Shown one piece after another: positions 18,701-27,224 of a DNA stretch of 64,000 nucleotides. The position numbers and the translations under genes are program-made. Origin of the DNA: JAWXUK01 sp044432725 (GTDB taxonomy: Bacteria; Bacillota; Clostridia; Oscillospirales; Oscillospiraceae); the NCBI GenBank assembly GCA_044432725.1, contig JAWXUL010000006.1, positions 1 through 64,000 of the forward strand. The letters are read 5' to 3'. Below the pieces are notes generated by a model. It searched no databases, was not told the DNA's origin, and saw nothing but the letters and a program-made list of their open reading frames with translations. Each line of letters starts with the position of its first letter. Positions within the stretch are counted from its first letter, which is position 1.

Positions 18701-20394
18701 ATACCACCTGCAGTTGTTCCAGCTGGTACAGACACATTGGTTAGAGATAGATTTTTCACGATACCAGCTGTATCAATGTACCCGAACAGCCCCGTATAAT
18801 AGCTTCTGGTCACGGTTAGATTATCTATCGTATAACCATTTCCGTCAAAAGTACCTTTAAAAGGGCCACTTGCAGTGTAAGGACTGTTCCCGATGGCTGT
18901 CCAGTCGGGGATAGACCCTAGGTCAAGATTGTTCATTAATTTATAGTGCATTGCACCATAACTTACCTTGTCACCATTTACAGTAATCTCCTTTAAATTA
19001 GTATAGAACGCCAGCTCTTCCAAGTGTTCCACAGTATAAATGAGATAAGGATTGCTGGCTGTTCCGTCTCCACCGCCAAAGGTAGCAGGGGCATATCCCA
19101 GAGCAAAAGCAGTGCCGTTTACATAAACAGAATAAAGTGGATCATCCGAGAAGAAGTTGTCAACTGTTGCATAGTCAGTTGCCCCACTTGAGGTAAAGTC
19201 TCCAACCGTTCCACCAGCGTTGGTAACGCCAATACGAGAATTTTCGTGCAAAGTACCAGTGATATTCAGTTTCGAATCACTAGCAAATTGCACATTATTC
19301 ACAGTGCCATCTGACAGTTGATTGTCTTGAATATATACCTCTCCAGATAGGTTTAAAGTGCTTCGATCAAGGTATACCCCTCCACCATATCGACCTGCTG
19401 TGTTTCCTGTGATAGCACCACCAGACATTTCCATCGTGCTGTTGTAGACTAGGACACCGCCACCATCGCCAGTGACAATGTTGTTGGAAATTTCCCCATC
19501 AGATAGTTCAAAGTCACCTCGATAAACTAACACACCACCACCATCGCCTGTGTTCGCAGTAGTGTTTTCTACTTTATTATTGGTAATGACACCACCAGTC
19601 ATGATAAATCGACTGCTTGAATCTACAAACACACCTCCACTATAGATACTAGAGGTGTTATGGCTGATAAGAGCATCATCAGACATGGTAAAGTTGCTCC
19701 CTTTCAGATAAACCCCACCACCATCTTCAGTGGCTTCGTTGCTTGAAATTTCCCCACTTGACATGTTGAAAGTGCTTAAGTTCAGATAAACCCCGCCACC
19801 ATCTTGTGTGGCTACGTTGCTTGAAATTCTCCCTTTTTTCATGGTGAAAGTACTTCTGTACATGGTAACTCCACCACCAGACACTGCTGTGTTCTGGGAA
19901 ATTACCCCATTGTTCATGTCGAAAGAACTAGATTCCTCTCCTTTGACACCTCCTCCTTCACTGCTTGAACTATTTCCTGTAATCGTACCACCCTCTAAGA
20001 TGACGCTGTTTTTGCTTGAAATTTGCACCCCACCACTTTCAGTCCCAGTGCCACTACCTCCTGTGATGGTACCTGTGCCTGCACCACTACTGTCTTGAAT
20101 GGTAAGGGTTAACATCCCTGAAGTAGCGATTTGTATCATGGTATCATTCGTATACCTTTGGAGAGTATAACTATTCAGATCCAGTTGGGCTGTACTTGGA
20201 AAATACGAAGATACGTTTTTAAATTCCACAGAACTATTTAAGTTTACATCTTGATTTAAGTAATACTTTGATCCTGTAAAAGTTCCCCCATCAGTCAATT
20301 CGCTCCAACTAGAAAAATCAGTTGCCTGTACGGGTAAAACCAGTTGCACCATCATGATAAGTGCCAGATATTTTGCAAAGATTTTTTTTAACAT
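15796..20394 (-). CDS. Large SLH-domain surface protein with beta-helix and GLUG repeats
   Basis: 1532 residues from the ATG at 20394, chosen because GGAGG is 7 nt upstream (a TTG at 20409 lies too early). Order: signal peptide (1-25); parallel beta-helix of right-handed type with repeats such as GGGVYLNLSTFNMSSGEIS (about 95-370); GLUG-type repeats, GGIAGYSNGSIYNSY (about 530-670); Ig-like parts; a carboxypeptidase-regulatory-like domain ITGKITNSDGSALADVDVTL (about 970-1030); a Ser/Asn linker (about 1215-1265); a beta-rich domain GGTVTISPERATSGKTVTIT (about 1270-1340); and three SLH domains at the C-terminus that should bind secondary cell-wall polymer. It is an exposed adhesin-like or S-layer-associated protein. 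It lies 18 nt after an O-antigen-ligase-like gene. Confidence 0.9.
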   Translation of the reverse strand: MLKKIFAKYLALIMMVQLVLPVQATDFSSWSELTDGGTFTGSKYYLNQDVNLNSSVEFKNVSSYFPSTAQLDLNSYTLQRYTNDTMIQIATSGMLTLTIQDSSGAGTGTITGGSGTGTESGGVQISSKNSVILEGGTITGNSSSSEGGGVKGEESSSFDMNNGVISQNTAVSGGGVTMYRSTFTMKKGRISSNVATQDGGGVYLNLSTFNMSSGEISSNEATEDGGGVYLKGSNFTMSDDALISHNTSSIYSGGVFVDSSSRFIMTGGVITNNKVENTTANTGDGGGVLVYRGDFELSDGEISNNIVTGDGGGVLVYNSTMEMSGGAITGNTAGRYGGGVYLDRSTLNLSGEVYIQDNQLSDGTVNNVQFASDSKLNITGTLHENSRIGVTNAGGTVGDFTSSGATDYATVDNFFSDDPLYSVYVNGTAFALGYAPATFGGGDGTASNPYLIYTVEHLEELAFYTNLKEITVNGDKVSYGAMHYKLMNNLDLGSIPDWTAIGNSPYTASGPFKGTFDGNGYTIDNLTVTRSYYTGLFGYIDTAGIVKNLSLTNVSVPAGTTAGGIAENNYGTIHSCSVSGNITGTTHSGGIAGYSNGSIYNSYNTATIISNGTGYAPSAGGIAGTIGPSAKIENCYNIGVVSTSTSAKVGGIVGIMSSTSTIANNFWSNASATNAIGDNSSGSPSDTGAKVISTAEDLLSALSDWVTASVGMDFSNWKIIPIQNSGYPVFQAILILLTPDDFDFSPPSSLEYDGNPKEVTFATAVTPVPSYTLYYTGTGSTSYATSNLPPSEEGTYSVTIEVTENDTYGAVHLSDPSWIFTIFTTTEIFENKLDNLDSKNPASYDEIRAVEDWYQGLSQIEKDKIHGEDPSLSDRLDAYTGTLPATLSVTLSSGADNFYTVQDSFDPNDYEVTVTQRDGTEILLSTGDWWADLGSGADSITGLLLAGTHRITIYYDEVETESQIIVLDIYDITGKITNSDGSALADVDVTLYQKNEDKGNTSTNFDGNFTLYDVPEGIYNLEAKTSGTDVIIQTILVNLTKNTIETVVMPEVGRDSHVTLPVGSEVLAVGGVELVANSIVLAAGETVAVTLEISETVDTKEQEEIKAEIESNEEMVLWMDISLNSVISTGTEDKTDVIENTNTLLEVVIELPEDLQNKGGYAVYRQHGDEIHKIYTTKNNDGEYIEVEGIYLTIHTKKFSTYGVAVADRTITAPSTENNGSNNGSTASPSPSVPEENSSNHSSSSNSSSSSSSSNSSSSSTSTPVLEVSTGGTVTISPERATSGKTVTITLSPEEGYTLDSMIVLDGNNNLVQVTLNEDGTYSFIQPISKVTVEVVFLPIVTENIPTGYFGDVRLSSWYYDVVYEICYLGLMTGTGYGEFSPESSITRGMLAQILYNLAEGEPVSQLSSFSDVPSHMYYAMPIAWAEANNVVAGYHDGTYRPEKAINREELAVILYAFHKNIQDAPVTENKPLSFTDSNDVTDWAYDPLCWAVEEGLIAGLFDNKLDPQGEALRGQVAQILLNYIEITSPSP

Positions 20395-20412
20395 GAATTT
20401 TCCTCCCAAAAA

Positions 20413-21960
20413 TTAATTTTTATGAGTCTTATTTACATAACAATTTGCCATCCCCACAGCCAACCAAAAATAAGGGGCAGTAAGGATCATAGAGATTCCA
20501 AAGAATCCCTGTATCTGGTAAAAAATCACCACTGCCCCTGAAAGAAGGACAGGAAATTTTTGTCTATTTTGCCAGAGAGAAATAAGGGTCTGTACGACTA
20601 TGCCCAGATAAGCCAGAAGTGCGAAGATACCTTGGTTCACCCAAATATTCAGCCATTCGTTGTGTGCCACATCTATATAGACGATACTGGGCAAATATAT
20701 TTCACCATTTTTGATAGAATAGAAAAAAAGATCTCGCATACCTAAGGTGTCTGCCCCTCCACCCAGCCATGGGTTTTCCAGAATCAAATCCCAAACACCT
20801 CGCCAGATAAACAAGCGACCAGTGCCAAAGCCATCTTCGCCTCTTCCATGAAGTATTTCGTGGATTTGGAACAATACCCCAGAAGAAAAGGGAACAAAAT
20901 ATAAGATAGCAAGGAGCAAAATGAGAAATCCAGCAACAAGGAGATATAACTCTTTGTGAAAGGAATGTGTCAAAGGTAGTTTTTTCTGCAAGGGGCTGTA
21001 CATCAAGGTGAAATAGGTGATTATGAGGAAAATAGAAATCATCAATACCATGGAGATGATGGTGGGATGGGAAAAATGGGGGACCACGCCCACACCAGCA
21101 CCAATCCCACAGATTCCGCAAACCAAGAACCAACGAAGAAACATTTTTACATTCTCTACTGTCAATGGCAATAAAAGTAATAATCCCAAGGCAATGGCAA
21201 GGATACTTGAACTGGAACCAAGGGCAAAGGCAGATATCACAGCGAGAAAAAGGGGAATGGTGGCGAGATAAATATTTTTTCCTGTGCAACGAATGAGGGT
21301 CACCCCAAACACTGCCACCCAACTGCACAATACCACTGCGCAAAGATTCACGTTGCCGATGGTACTCCAATAGGTTCCACTGTAAAAAACATTACTGTGG
21401 AAATAGTGATAAGGTTCTGGGAAGAGAGTCAGGGGATTTCCCCCCAAAAGCTGAATCCAACCAAAAATACAAAATAAGCAAGCAGAAAGACCACAGATCC
21501 ACAGGTGAAGTTCTTTGGGACGGTAGTACAAAGCCACCAATCCACAACATAAGCCATATATCCACAGGCTTAGCACCCCTTCCTGACGAAATTTCCCAAA
21601 AAATGTGCCATCATAGGGAGAGCAAAGGGCTGAAATCGTGGTAAAGCACAAATAAGCGAAAATCAAGGAATGTAAGGGATAGTTCTTCCAGAGTTTCTTG
21701 GGTGTACATTTCTTGACTCCAGCGAGTATCCCTGATAAGCCCAGATATTCACATTGTATCACCAAGGAAATAAGGACATATCCACCACAAAGGCAGAGAA
21801 AAAGTCCGTATTTCATAGAGATAATGTTCACATATCCCTCCTGTGGCACAGCAAAAAGAAACAAAGTCAGAAGCAATAGGACATAGCCCTCGGTAATCCT
21901 TTCTTGGATTTTCAGAGAACTAGGCTTCTTTTTTTGTGCAAAGGCAACACCTACTTTCAT
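20413..21960 (-). CDS. O-antigen ligase/polymerase-like membrane protein
   Basis: 515 residues with about 11-12 membrane segments and the Wzy/WaaL (Wzy_C) signature region, including HNEWLNIWVNQGIFALLAYL near residue 440 and a large outside loop with RGEDGFGTGRLFIWRGVWD near 365. Enzymes of this fold polymerise or transfer lipid-linked glycans; in some Gram-positive bacteria (WsfB of Paenibacillus alvei) a relative transfers the S-layer glycan to the S-layer protein. Because the next gene of the same operon encodes an SLH surface protein, a role in glycosylating it is a reasonable inference. ATG at 21960 lacks a good ribosome site; a TAAAAT box 7 nt before it could make a very short leader. 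Confidence 0.85.
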   Translation of the reverse strand: MKVGVAFAQKKKPSSLKIQERITEGYVLLLLTLFLFAVPQEGYVNIISMKYGLFLCLCGGYVLISLVIQCEYLGLSGILAGVKKCTPKKLWKNYPLHSLIFAYLCFTTISALCSPYDGTFFGKFRQEGVLSLWIYGLCCGLVALYYRPKELHLWICGLSACLFCIFGWIQLLGGNPLTLFPEPYHYFHSNVFYSGTYWSTIGNVNLCAVVLCSWVAVFGVTLIRCTGKNIYLATIPLFLAVISAFALGSSSSILAIALGLLLLLPLTVENVKMFLRWFLVCGICGIGAGVGVVPHFSHPTIISMVLMISIFLIITYFTLMYSPLQKKLPLTHSFHKELYLLVAGFLILLLAILYFVPFSSGVLFQIHEILHGRGEDGFGTGRLFIWRGVWDLILENPWLGGGADTLGMRDLFFYSIKNGEIYLPSIVYIDVAHNEWLNIWVNQGIFALLAYLGIVVQTLISLWQNRQKFPVLLSGAVVIFYQIQGFFGISMILTAPYFWLAVGMANCYVNKTHKN

Positions 21961-22317
21961 CTTTTTATTTTAGCACATAGAATTATCCTTGTGGGACGAT
22001 TGGGGCGAATGGTTGGTTATTAATGGTGAATGGTAGTTTATAACCAGAATTTACTATTTCATATAGGTACATTGATTGAAATAGTATATGATTTTTTTCA
22101 CCTTTGTGATACTTTTATCATAGGATTTCTGATGTATTACTTTAAAATCCAGCAAAAAATTTACGGTCTGACTCTGTTAAAACCTCGGATTCCAGAAAAA
22201 AACCTCAAGTATGGATTGAATACCATACTTGAGGTGATTGCATAATGTAAGGGAAGCCCTTGTCATTTCCATTTTGAAGAAGGTTGGAGAGAGCTTACCT
22301 TTGTTGTTTAGGTGTTT
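21961..22317. other. Intergenic region, terminator only
   Basis: Between the O-antigen-ligase gene (start at 21960) and the GGDEF gene (stop at 22318), both minus. Apart from the terminator at 22202-22235 I see no feature; a 71-codon + frame at 22030 lacks a ribosome site and is probably chance. Confidence 0.45.
22193..22235 (-). terminator. Terminator of the c-di-GMP operon
   Basis: A 13-bp perfect stem (22202-22214 with 22223-22235, 8-nt loop); on the minus strand it is followed by a run of seven T. It lies about 85 nt after the stop codon of the gene at 22318. Confidence 0.9.
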
Positions 22318-24828
22318 TTAGAGGTCCCCTGTATTCCCATTGAGTTTCTCAATTAATTCTGGATAAGTACTGCCATCTTCTGGGTACATCTTTACGGTTA
22401 CTTTGGTCTGAATGGAAAATTCCTCTGAGTTAGAGACAAAAGGTTCATTCAAGGATTTTTCAATTCTTAATCTACAATCAGAGAGATTTTGAGAGGTACC
22501 ACAGGAGCTTAAAAACAGGAGAAAACTAGAATCTTCTTTGGCACAAAGAAAATCATGTTGTCGTACTTGTTTTTTGATTCTACCTGCCACTTCATCGAAA
22601 AATCCGCTGATGTAATCGTCACTGACAATATGAATATTTTTCAGATGAATCAACATAAGAGCATGGTTTTTACTAGGGATTTCTGTGCTGATTAGTTGCG
22701 TTACTTTTTGCTGGAACATCGCATAGTTTAGTAGGTTACTTGCCTTATCCAAAGAGGTGTTATCCACGGAATCTGTAAGTAAAAATCCATTTCTTCCAGT
22801 TTCTTTTACTTTATAAAGGACTTTGTCTGCATTTTTATACAGCATTTCGTATTCCACAGAATCCTCGAAGATAAATCCACCAATGCTGAGGGTGGCTGGT
22901 ATTCCTGTTTCATTTTCAGCCATGGACTTTAGAAATTCTGTTGCTTCTTTTTCCAGTTCTTCTTTGTTGATCTTTCCCTCGATGAGTAAGGCAAATTCGT
23001 CTCCACCCACTCTAGCATAAAAGCCTTTTGACTGCCTAAGCCCCACCATGTGCTGAGCCACTTGCTGAATAATTTTATCCCCTGTGCTGTGTCCATAGTT
23101 GTCATTGACATCCTTAAAAAAGTCAATATCCACCAGAATTAAGACACCAGATGATATTTTAGACAGTTTATTCTCTACATATTCACGGAAATATCCGGTG
23201 TTATAAAGTTTTGTCAAACCATCACGGCGAGATAACTCACGGAATTTTTTCGATGTTCCATAGACAGAATAGATGATAAAGGCAGAGATGATAATCAGCA
23301 CCATATTGATTTCAAAGGCATACTCGCTGAACAAATCCATATAACTTACTTCTGGTTTCACAGAGGTGTGGTTATAGACAATTTCATCCACTGAATAGCT
23401 ATCTAAGAAAAGAATTGCCCGATTTAACACGCCTATGACACTGACATCCATGTGATTTCCCACACCTAAAGTCATTTCATTAAGCACATTACTGACGGAT
23501 TGCACGGTTAAATTGTCATAAGAATAAAGACTTAGATAATAATCAGCAATATAAGGGTCACAAATGACAGAAACATCTTTGTTATTGGACACAGAATCCA
23601 GTGCTTCTTTCATATCCCAAACCATGGTCAGTTCTTCGCTTTGAAAAAAGGGAATGGTACCAGAGACATAGTGATACATAGGCAGTAGATTTTCACCACT
23701 ATTTTCGTTTTTGATCCAATAAACACCCCCAGAAATATATGGAGAGGTGAGAGTAACATCTAAACTATGTGCTAATTTGTAGTTATTGGATAATGAGCCA
23801 ACTATGTCAATTTCTTGGCTGTCGATGGCGTGGGAAATTTCTGGTAAGGAGTCATACCAAAAGACTTCATAGGGAATACCGACTATTTTTTCCAGTTTGG
23901 TCAAAATATCAATGGTGATTCCATCAGCTTCTCCCTTATCATTGATATATTGATAAGGGGGAATGTCTCGTAATAATCCGATTTTGATAGAGTCAATCTC
24001 TGCTAAGAATTCTTTTTCATACTCACTGACGATAAAATTACCCTGATAGCTTGTCCCGAAATAGGTGTCCAATAGTCTCTGGTGAATCGCAGGTTCCACA
24101 GTTTCTATTCTTCTGATTGCTTCGTCTAGGTCTGCAATCAGCTGTGTGTTCCCTTTTGTGGAAGCGAAATAAAAAGGAATCCGTTGTACTGTCGTCAAGT
24201 AGTTTAGATACTCAGAATGAGAGGACATATCTAAATTGATGATGGTATCCACTTCTTCGTTGAGGATAAGTTCAATCATTTCACCATGACTTTGCACATA
24301 AACAGGCTCGACGATGATGTTCATGTGTTCTGCCATTTGAAAGAACAGGTCATTGAGTTCAGTGTAATACTCTACCAAGCCAACCTTGAGATTTTCTTGT
24401 AAAAAGTAATTATCTTGAGAAATCGTGTTATCATTCCGTGCAGAATAATAGCAGTAGCGATAAACGCCGTAATTTTGTTCCCCTGTTTCGAAGTTTGCAA
24501 TATTGGGGGAGGTGGCAGAATAGGGACCTACTAAGTCCAAGTCTCCAGAGAGCATCATTTCTTCTGCCTTCATGAGAGAAGCACTGACAGAGCCCTCTTC
24601 TATCACGACAAATTCATATTCCCAGTTGGTGTGTTGTGCCACGTTCATCAAATAGTCATAGTTATAACCGGAGTAATCTCCATTATCTTCAATGATGTAA
24701 AATCCATACATTTCTGGTAAGAAGGCAACACGGACAGTTTGACTAGCAGTCTGGGCTTCTGCCTGTTGTGTGCTGCCAATCAGTGTAAAAATCAATAGTA
24801 AGCTTAGTAGCGTGTATAATTTTCTCAT
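22318..24828 (-). CDS. Transmembrane diguanylate cyclase with two solute-binding sensor domains
   Basis: 836 residues. Signal peptide (1-25); two tandem Venus-flytrap domains of the SBP_bac_3 type (about 30-275, VRVAFLPEMYGFYI start; about 285-505, IKIGLLRDIPPYQYIN start); one membrane helix (about 513-531); a GGDEF domain with an intact GGDEF motif (RVGGDEFALL near 609) and no RxxD inhibitory site. A last region (about 700-836) looks like a second, degenerate GGDEF domain whose signature is AKEDSSFLLFL, probably inactive. It should make cyclic di-GMP in response to an extracellular amino-acid-like ligand. It follows the GGDEF-EAL gene by 42 nt. Confidence 0.9.
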   Translation of the reverse strand: MRKLYTLLSLLLIFTLIGSTQQAEAQTASQTVRVAFLPEMYGFYIIEDNGDYSGYNYDYLMNVAQHTNWEYEFVVIEEGSVSASLMKAEEMMLSGDLDLVGPYSATSPNIANFETGEQNYGVYRYCYYSARNDNTISQDNYFLQENLKVGLVEYYTELNDLFFQMAEHMNIIVEPVYVQSHGEMIELILNEEVDTIINLDMSSHSEYLNYLTTVQRIPFYFASTKGNTQLIADLDEAIRRIETVEPAIHQRLLDTYFGTSYQGNFIVSEYEKEFLAEIDSIKIGLLRDIPPYQYINDKGEADGITIDILTKLEKIVGIPYEVFWYDSLPEISHAIDSQEIDIVGSLSNNYKLAHSLDVTLTSPYISGGVYWIKNENSGENLLPMYHYVSGTIPFFQSEELTMVWDMKEALDSVSNNKDVSVICDPYIADYYLSLYSYDNLTVQSVSNVLNEMTLGVGNHMDVSVIGVLNRAILFLDSYSVDEIVYNHTSVKPEVSYMDLFSEYAFEINMVLIIISAFIIYSVYGTSKKFRELSRRDGLTKLYNTGYFREYVENKLSKISSGVLILVDIDFFKDVNDNYGHSTGDKIIQQVAQHMVGLRQSKGFYARVGGDEFALLIEGKINKEELEKEATEFLKSMAENETGIPATLSIGGFIFEDSVEYEMLYKNADKVLYKVKETGRNGFLLTDSVDNTSLDKASNLLNYAMFQQKVTQLISTEIPSKNHALMLIHLKNIHIVSDDYISGFFDEVAGRIKKQVRQHDFLCAKEDSSFLLFLSSCGTSQNLSDCRLRIEKSLNEPFVSNSEEFSIQTKVTVKMYPEDGSTYPELIEKLNGNTGDL

Positions 24829-24870
24829 TTTAAATTACTTTCCCTCGTTTTCATACTTTTTAAATTTATT

Positions 24871-26976
24871 CTATTCTTTTTCCAATTTGATATATTTCAA
24901 GAAAAACTCGTCATTGGGGATAGGGCGAGAATATAAATACCCTTGCCCAAGATGGCAATGTGCTGCACGTAAAAAATCAGCTTGTTCTTCTGTTTCGATT
25001 CCCTCTGCTAAGGTGTGGGTATCATCTAAATCATTACACATGGCAAGCATATATTGTACGATCGTAGCGTTTTTAGGGTTTGTTGTGATATGATCGACTA
25101 AACTTTTGTCAATTTTAATCTCATCTACGGTCAAGGTGGCAAGTGTGACAATGTTAGAGTAAGCACAGCCAAAATCGTCCAAGGAGAGTTTGAATCCCTT
25201 ATCCTTAAATTCCTCTACCAGAGACGAAGCCACTTCGTTTTCAACCAAACCAATACGTTCTGTCACTTCGATGATGATGAGCTCGTGGGGGATTTTGTAT
25301 TCATCTAGAATACCACTGATGGTGTCGACAATGCCATGCTCCATCAAGGTGACACGGCTTAAATTCACAGAAATAGGGATGGCTCGATCTAGGTGCAACC
25401 ACTCTAGTAGAATCAAACAGGATTTCCGTATGACAAAAAGGTCAACGTGACGAATGATGGAGTTTTTCTCGTAGAAGGGAATAAAATGATCAGGGAAAAT
25501 CATTTTTTGCTTCTTTTTATCAAATCTACGAATCAAAGCCTCTGCCCCCACCACTTCTTGGGTTTCCAGGTTGATTTGAGGTTGTAGATAGACCAGAAAT
25601 TCATCTTCTGCGATGGCTTGGAATAAATCTTGCAAAATAGCATTGGAAACCTCTTTATCTTCACGGAAAGTGCTAGAATAAAATGCTTGTTTGTTAATCA
25701 CCATGACAGTATCAGCTACTTTAATCAGTTCTGAAACGGTGTAACTTCCAGTTGCCCAGCTATGCCCCAAAGAAAAAGTGGATTCGTGATGTTCTGCTTT
25801 TAGTTTTACTTGTAAATTGTTGACTTTTTCTTCAAAATTTGCCTTGTCACAGTCTTCCAAAAATCCAACAAATTCATCTCCACTGATGCGATAAAAGACA
25901 CCGGGAAAGTACTCACGCAACACAATGGCTGTTTGCTTGATTTGTAAGTCACCCATTTCAAAGCCTAAGTACTCGTTGGTTTTTCTTAAACCATTCAAGT
26001 TCACAAAGACAACTCCTAAACTTTTAGGACGGTTTTCGTGAATTTCTGTTAATTTCTCGGAATATTTGCTGCGATTGTAAAACCCTGTCAACAGGTCTGT
26101 TTCAGAAAGTTTTTTCAAAGTTCTGGAAGTGCTTAATTCATGGAATCGTTCCACAATAAAAAGGGAAATTGTTTTCAGCAATCGGTCGTCAAAGAATGGC
26201 TTCTTACGGTTGCTCACACCCATAATCCCTAAGAGGGTGCCATCTTCGTTCCAAAGTTTGTTCAATGTGATATTTTGAATGTTGTGTTTTGTGAACATTC
26301 TCACTTCTTCACTGCCTGCCTGTTCCAGTTCTGACATATTATCTATGTTAATGATGCCTTCATTGCTTTGAATCCACTCTAAAAATTCATTCATCTTACT
26401 GGTATCGTTGATGGTGGGTAGGCTTGCTTTCGTATCCTTGGCACACCAAGCAAAGGTTTGAGAAAGATTCAAATCTTTTTTATCTAACTCATAAACGAAA
26501 GCCACCTCGCTGGCGTAAAATTCACCAAGTAATTTTAAAAGACTTTGAATGGAATTTTCTTTGTCAGGGATTGCCAGTGCTGTTAAGCATTTTTTCAAGG
26601 AGTCCTCGAAGCTGATGTCGCTGTCCCCTTGTAAGTTATCTTGTGCTGTGAGGAACAATTTCCCCATAAGAAGTCGTGTGCCATGTAGCTCCACCACACT
26701 GGTATGGGAACGAAGAATGGTGTCGTTGGAAAGACATTTCACGTTTTCAACAACGTCCTCCCCTCTCATGGCTCGTTCCTTGGTGTCGTTACCACAGTAG
26801 TCCAAATAGTTTGACAAGATTTCTTGGTTTTTCTTCCCTCTGTAATCTTCAAAAATTTGGAATCTCCGTTCCATTGCTTGGTTGATAAATATTAGTTCAT
26901 CGCTTGCTAAATCTGAAAAATAAACCAGATTTGAACAATCGTTGGAAATCATCTGCAAATAGTTGTATAATTCCAT
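24871..26976 (-). CDS. GGDEF-EAL protein with GAF-like sensor region
   Basis: 701 residues from the ATG at 26976, preceded by AGAAGG at 9-nt spacing; an ATG at 27024 in the same frame lies almost on the promoter and is less likely. N-terminal part (1-110) PAS-like, then a GAF-like region (about 130-275), GGDEF-like domain (about 290-440) with SGDEF in place of GGDEF (near 366), and an EAL domain (about 455-700). The EAL domain keeps its catalytic set: EAL in GAEALIRR, SVNLSR, IEVTE, LDDFG, KIDKSL and GIETEEQ. It should break down cyclic di-GMP, with the GGDEF part possibly regulatory. First gene of an operon with a diguanylate cyclase, an arrangement that could set the local c-di-GMP level. 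Confidence 0.9.
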   Translation of the reverse strand: MELYNYLQMISNDCSNLVYFSDLASDELIFINQAMERRFQIFEDYRGKKNQEILSNYLDYCGNDTKERAMRGEDVVENVKCLSNDTILRSHTSVVELHGTRLLMGKLFLTAQDNLQGDSDISFEDSLKKCLTALAIPDKENSIQSLLKLLGEFYASEVAFVYELDKKDLNLSQTFAWCAKDTKASLPTINDTSKMNEFLEWIQSNEGIINIDNMSELEQAGSEEVRMFTKHNIQNITLNKLWNEDGTLLGIMGVSNRKKPFFDDRLLKTISLFIVERFHELSTSRTLKKLSETDLLTGFYNRSKYSEKLTEIHENRPKSLGVVFVNLNGLRKTNEYLGFEMGDLQIKQTAIVLREYFPGVFYRISGDEFVGFLEDCDKANFEEKVNNLQVKLKAEHHESTFSLGHSWATGSYTVSELIKVADTVMVINKQAFYSSTFREDKEVSNAILQDLFQAIAEDEFLVYLQPQINLETQEVVGAEALIRRFDKKKQKMIFPDHFIPFYEKNSIIRHVDLFVIRKSCLILLEWLHLDRAIPISVNLSRVTLMEHGIVDTISGILDEYKIPHELIIIEVTERIGLVENEVASSLVEEFKDKGFKLSLDDFGCAYSNIVTLATLTVDEIKIDKSLVDHITTNPKNATIVQYMLAMCNDLDDTHTLAEGIETEEQADFLRAAHCHLGQGYLYSRPIPNDEFFLKYIKLEKE

Positions 26977-27038
26977 CAATTTATACCTTCTTTCTGTGTT
27001 AGCAACAGCTTGACATATAGCCAAAAATCACCAGAATA

Positions 27039-27067
27039 ATTATACCATAGCATGGAAGAAAAGTCTA
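27039..27067 (-). promoter_or_regulatory. Promoter of the GGDEF-EAL operon
   Basis: Minus strand: TAGACT (27062-27067), 17-bp spacer, TATAAT (27039-27044), about 63 nt before the ATG at 26976. Confidence 0.65.
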
Positions 27068-27085
27068 GTGTTTCCAGAAAAATGT

Positions 27086-27131
27086 GGTAAAAAATAAAAG
27101 GGCTACAACTGAGAAAACCAGTCGTAACCCT
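27086..27131 (-). terminator. Terminator of the PAS-only gene
   Basis: A 13-bp stem (27099-27111 with 27119-27131) that pairs fully only in the minus-strand RNA, where two positions form G-U pairs; the plus-strand RNA would have two A-C mismatches. A T-rich run follows on the minus strand. It lies about 95 nt after the stop at 27225 and isolates this gene from the GGDEF-EAL operon. Confidence 0.7.
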
Positions 27132-27224
27132 TGGCGTTATATTCTTATTACTGTGCAAAGAAATTCAATCTGAAATTTTGAAAGTTTGTTATAAAATGTG
27201 CTTTCAAAGTGTGCTCAAAGAGTC

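Noticed and set aside
22030..22245. 71-codon + frame in the intergenic region before the GGDEF gene
   Set aside because: No ribosome site; its 3' part runs through the terminator hairpin.
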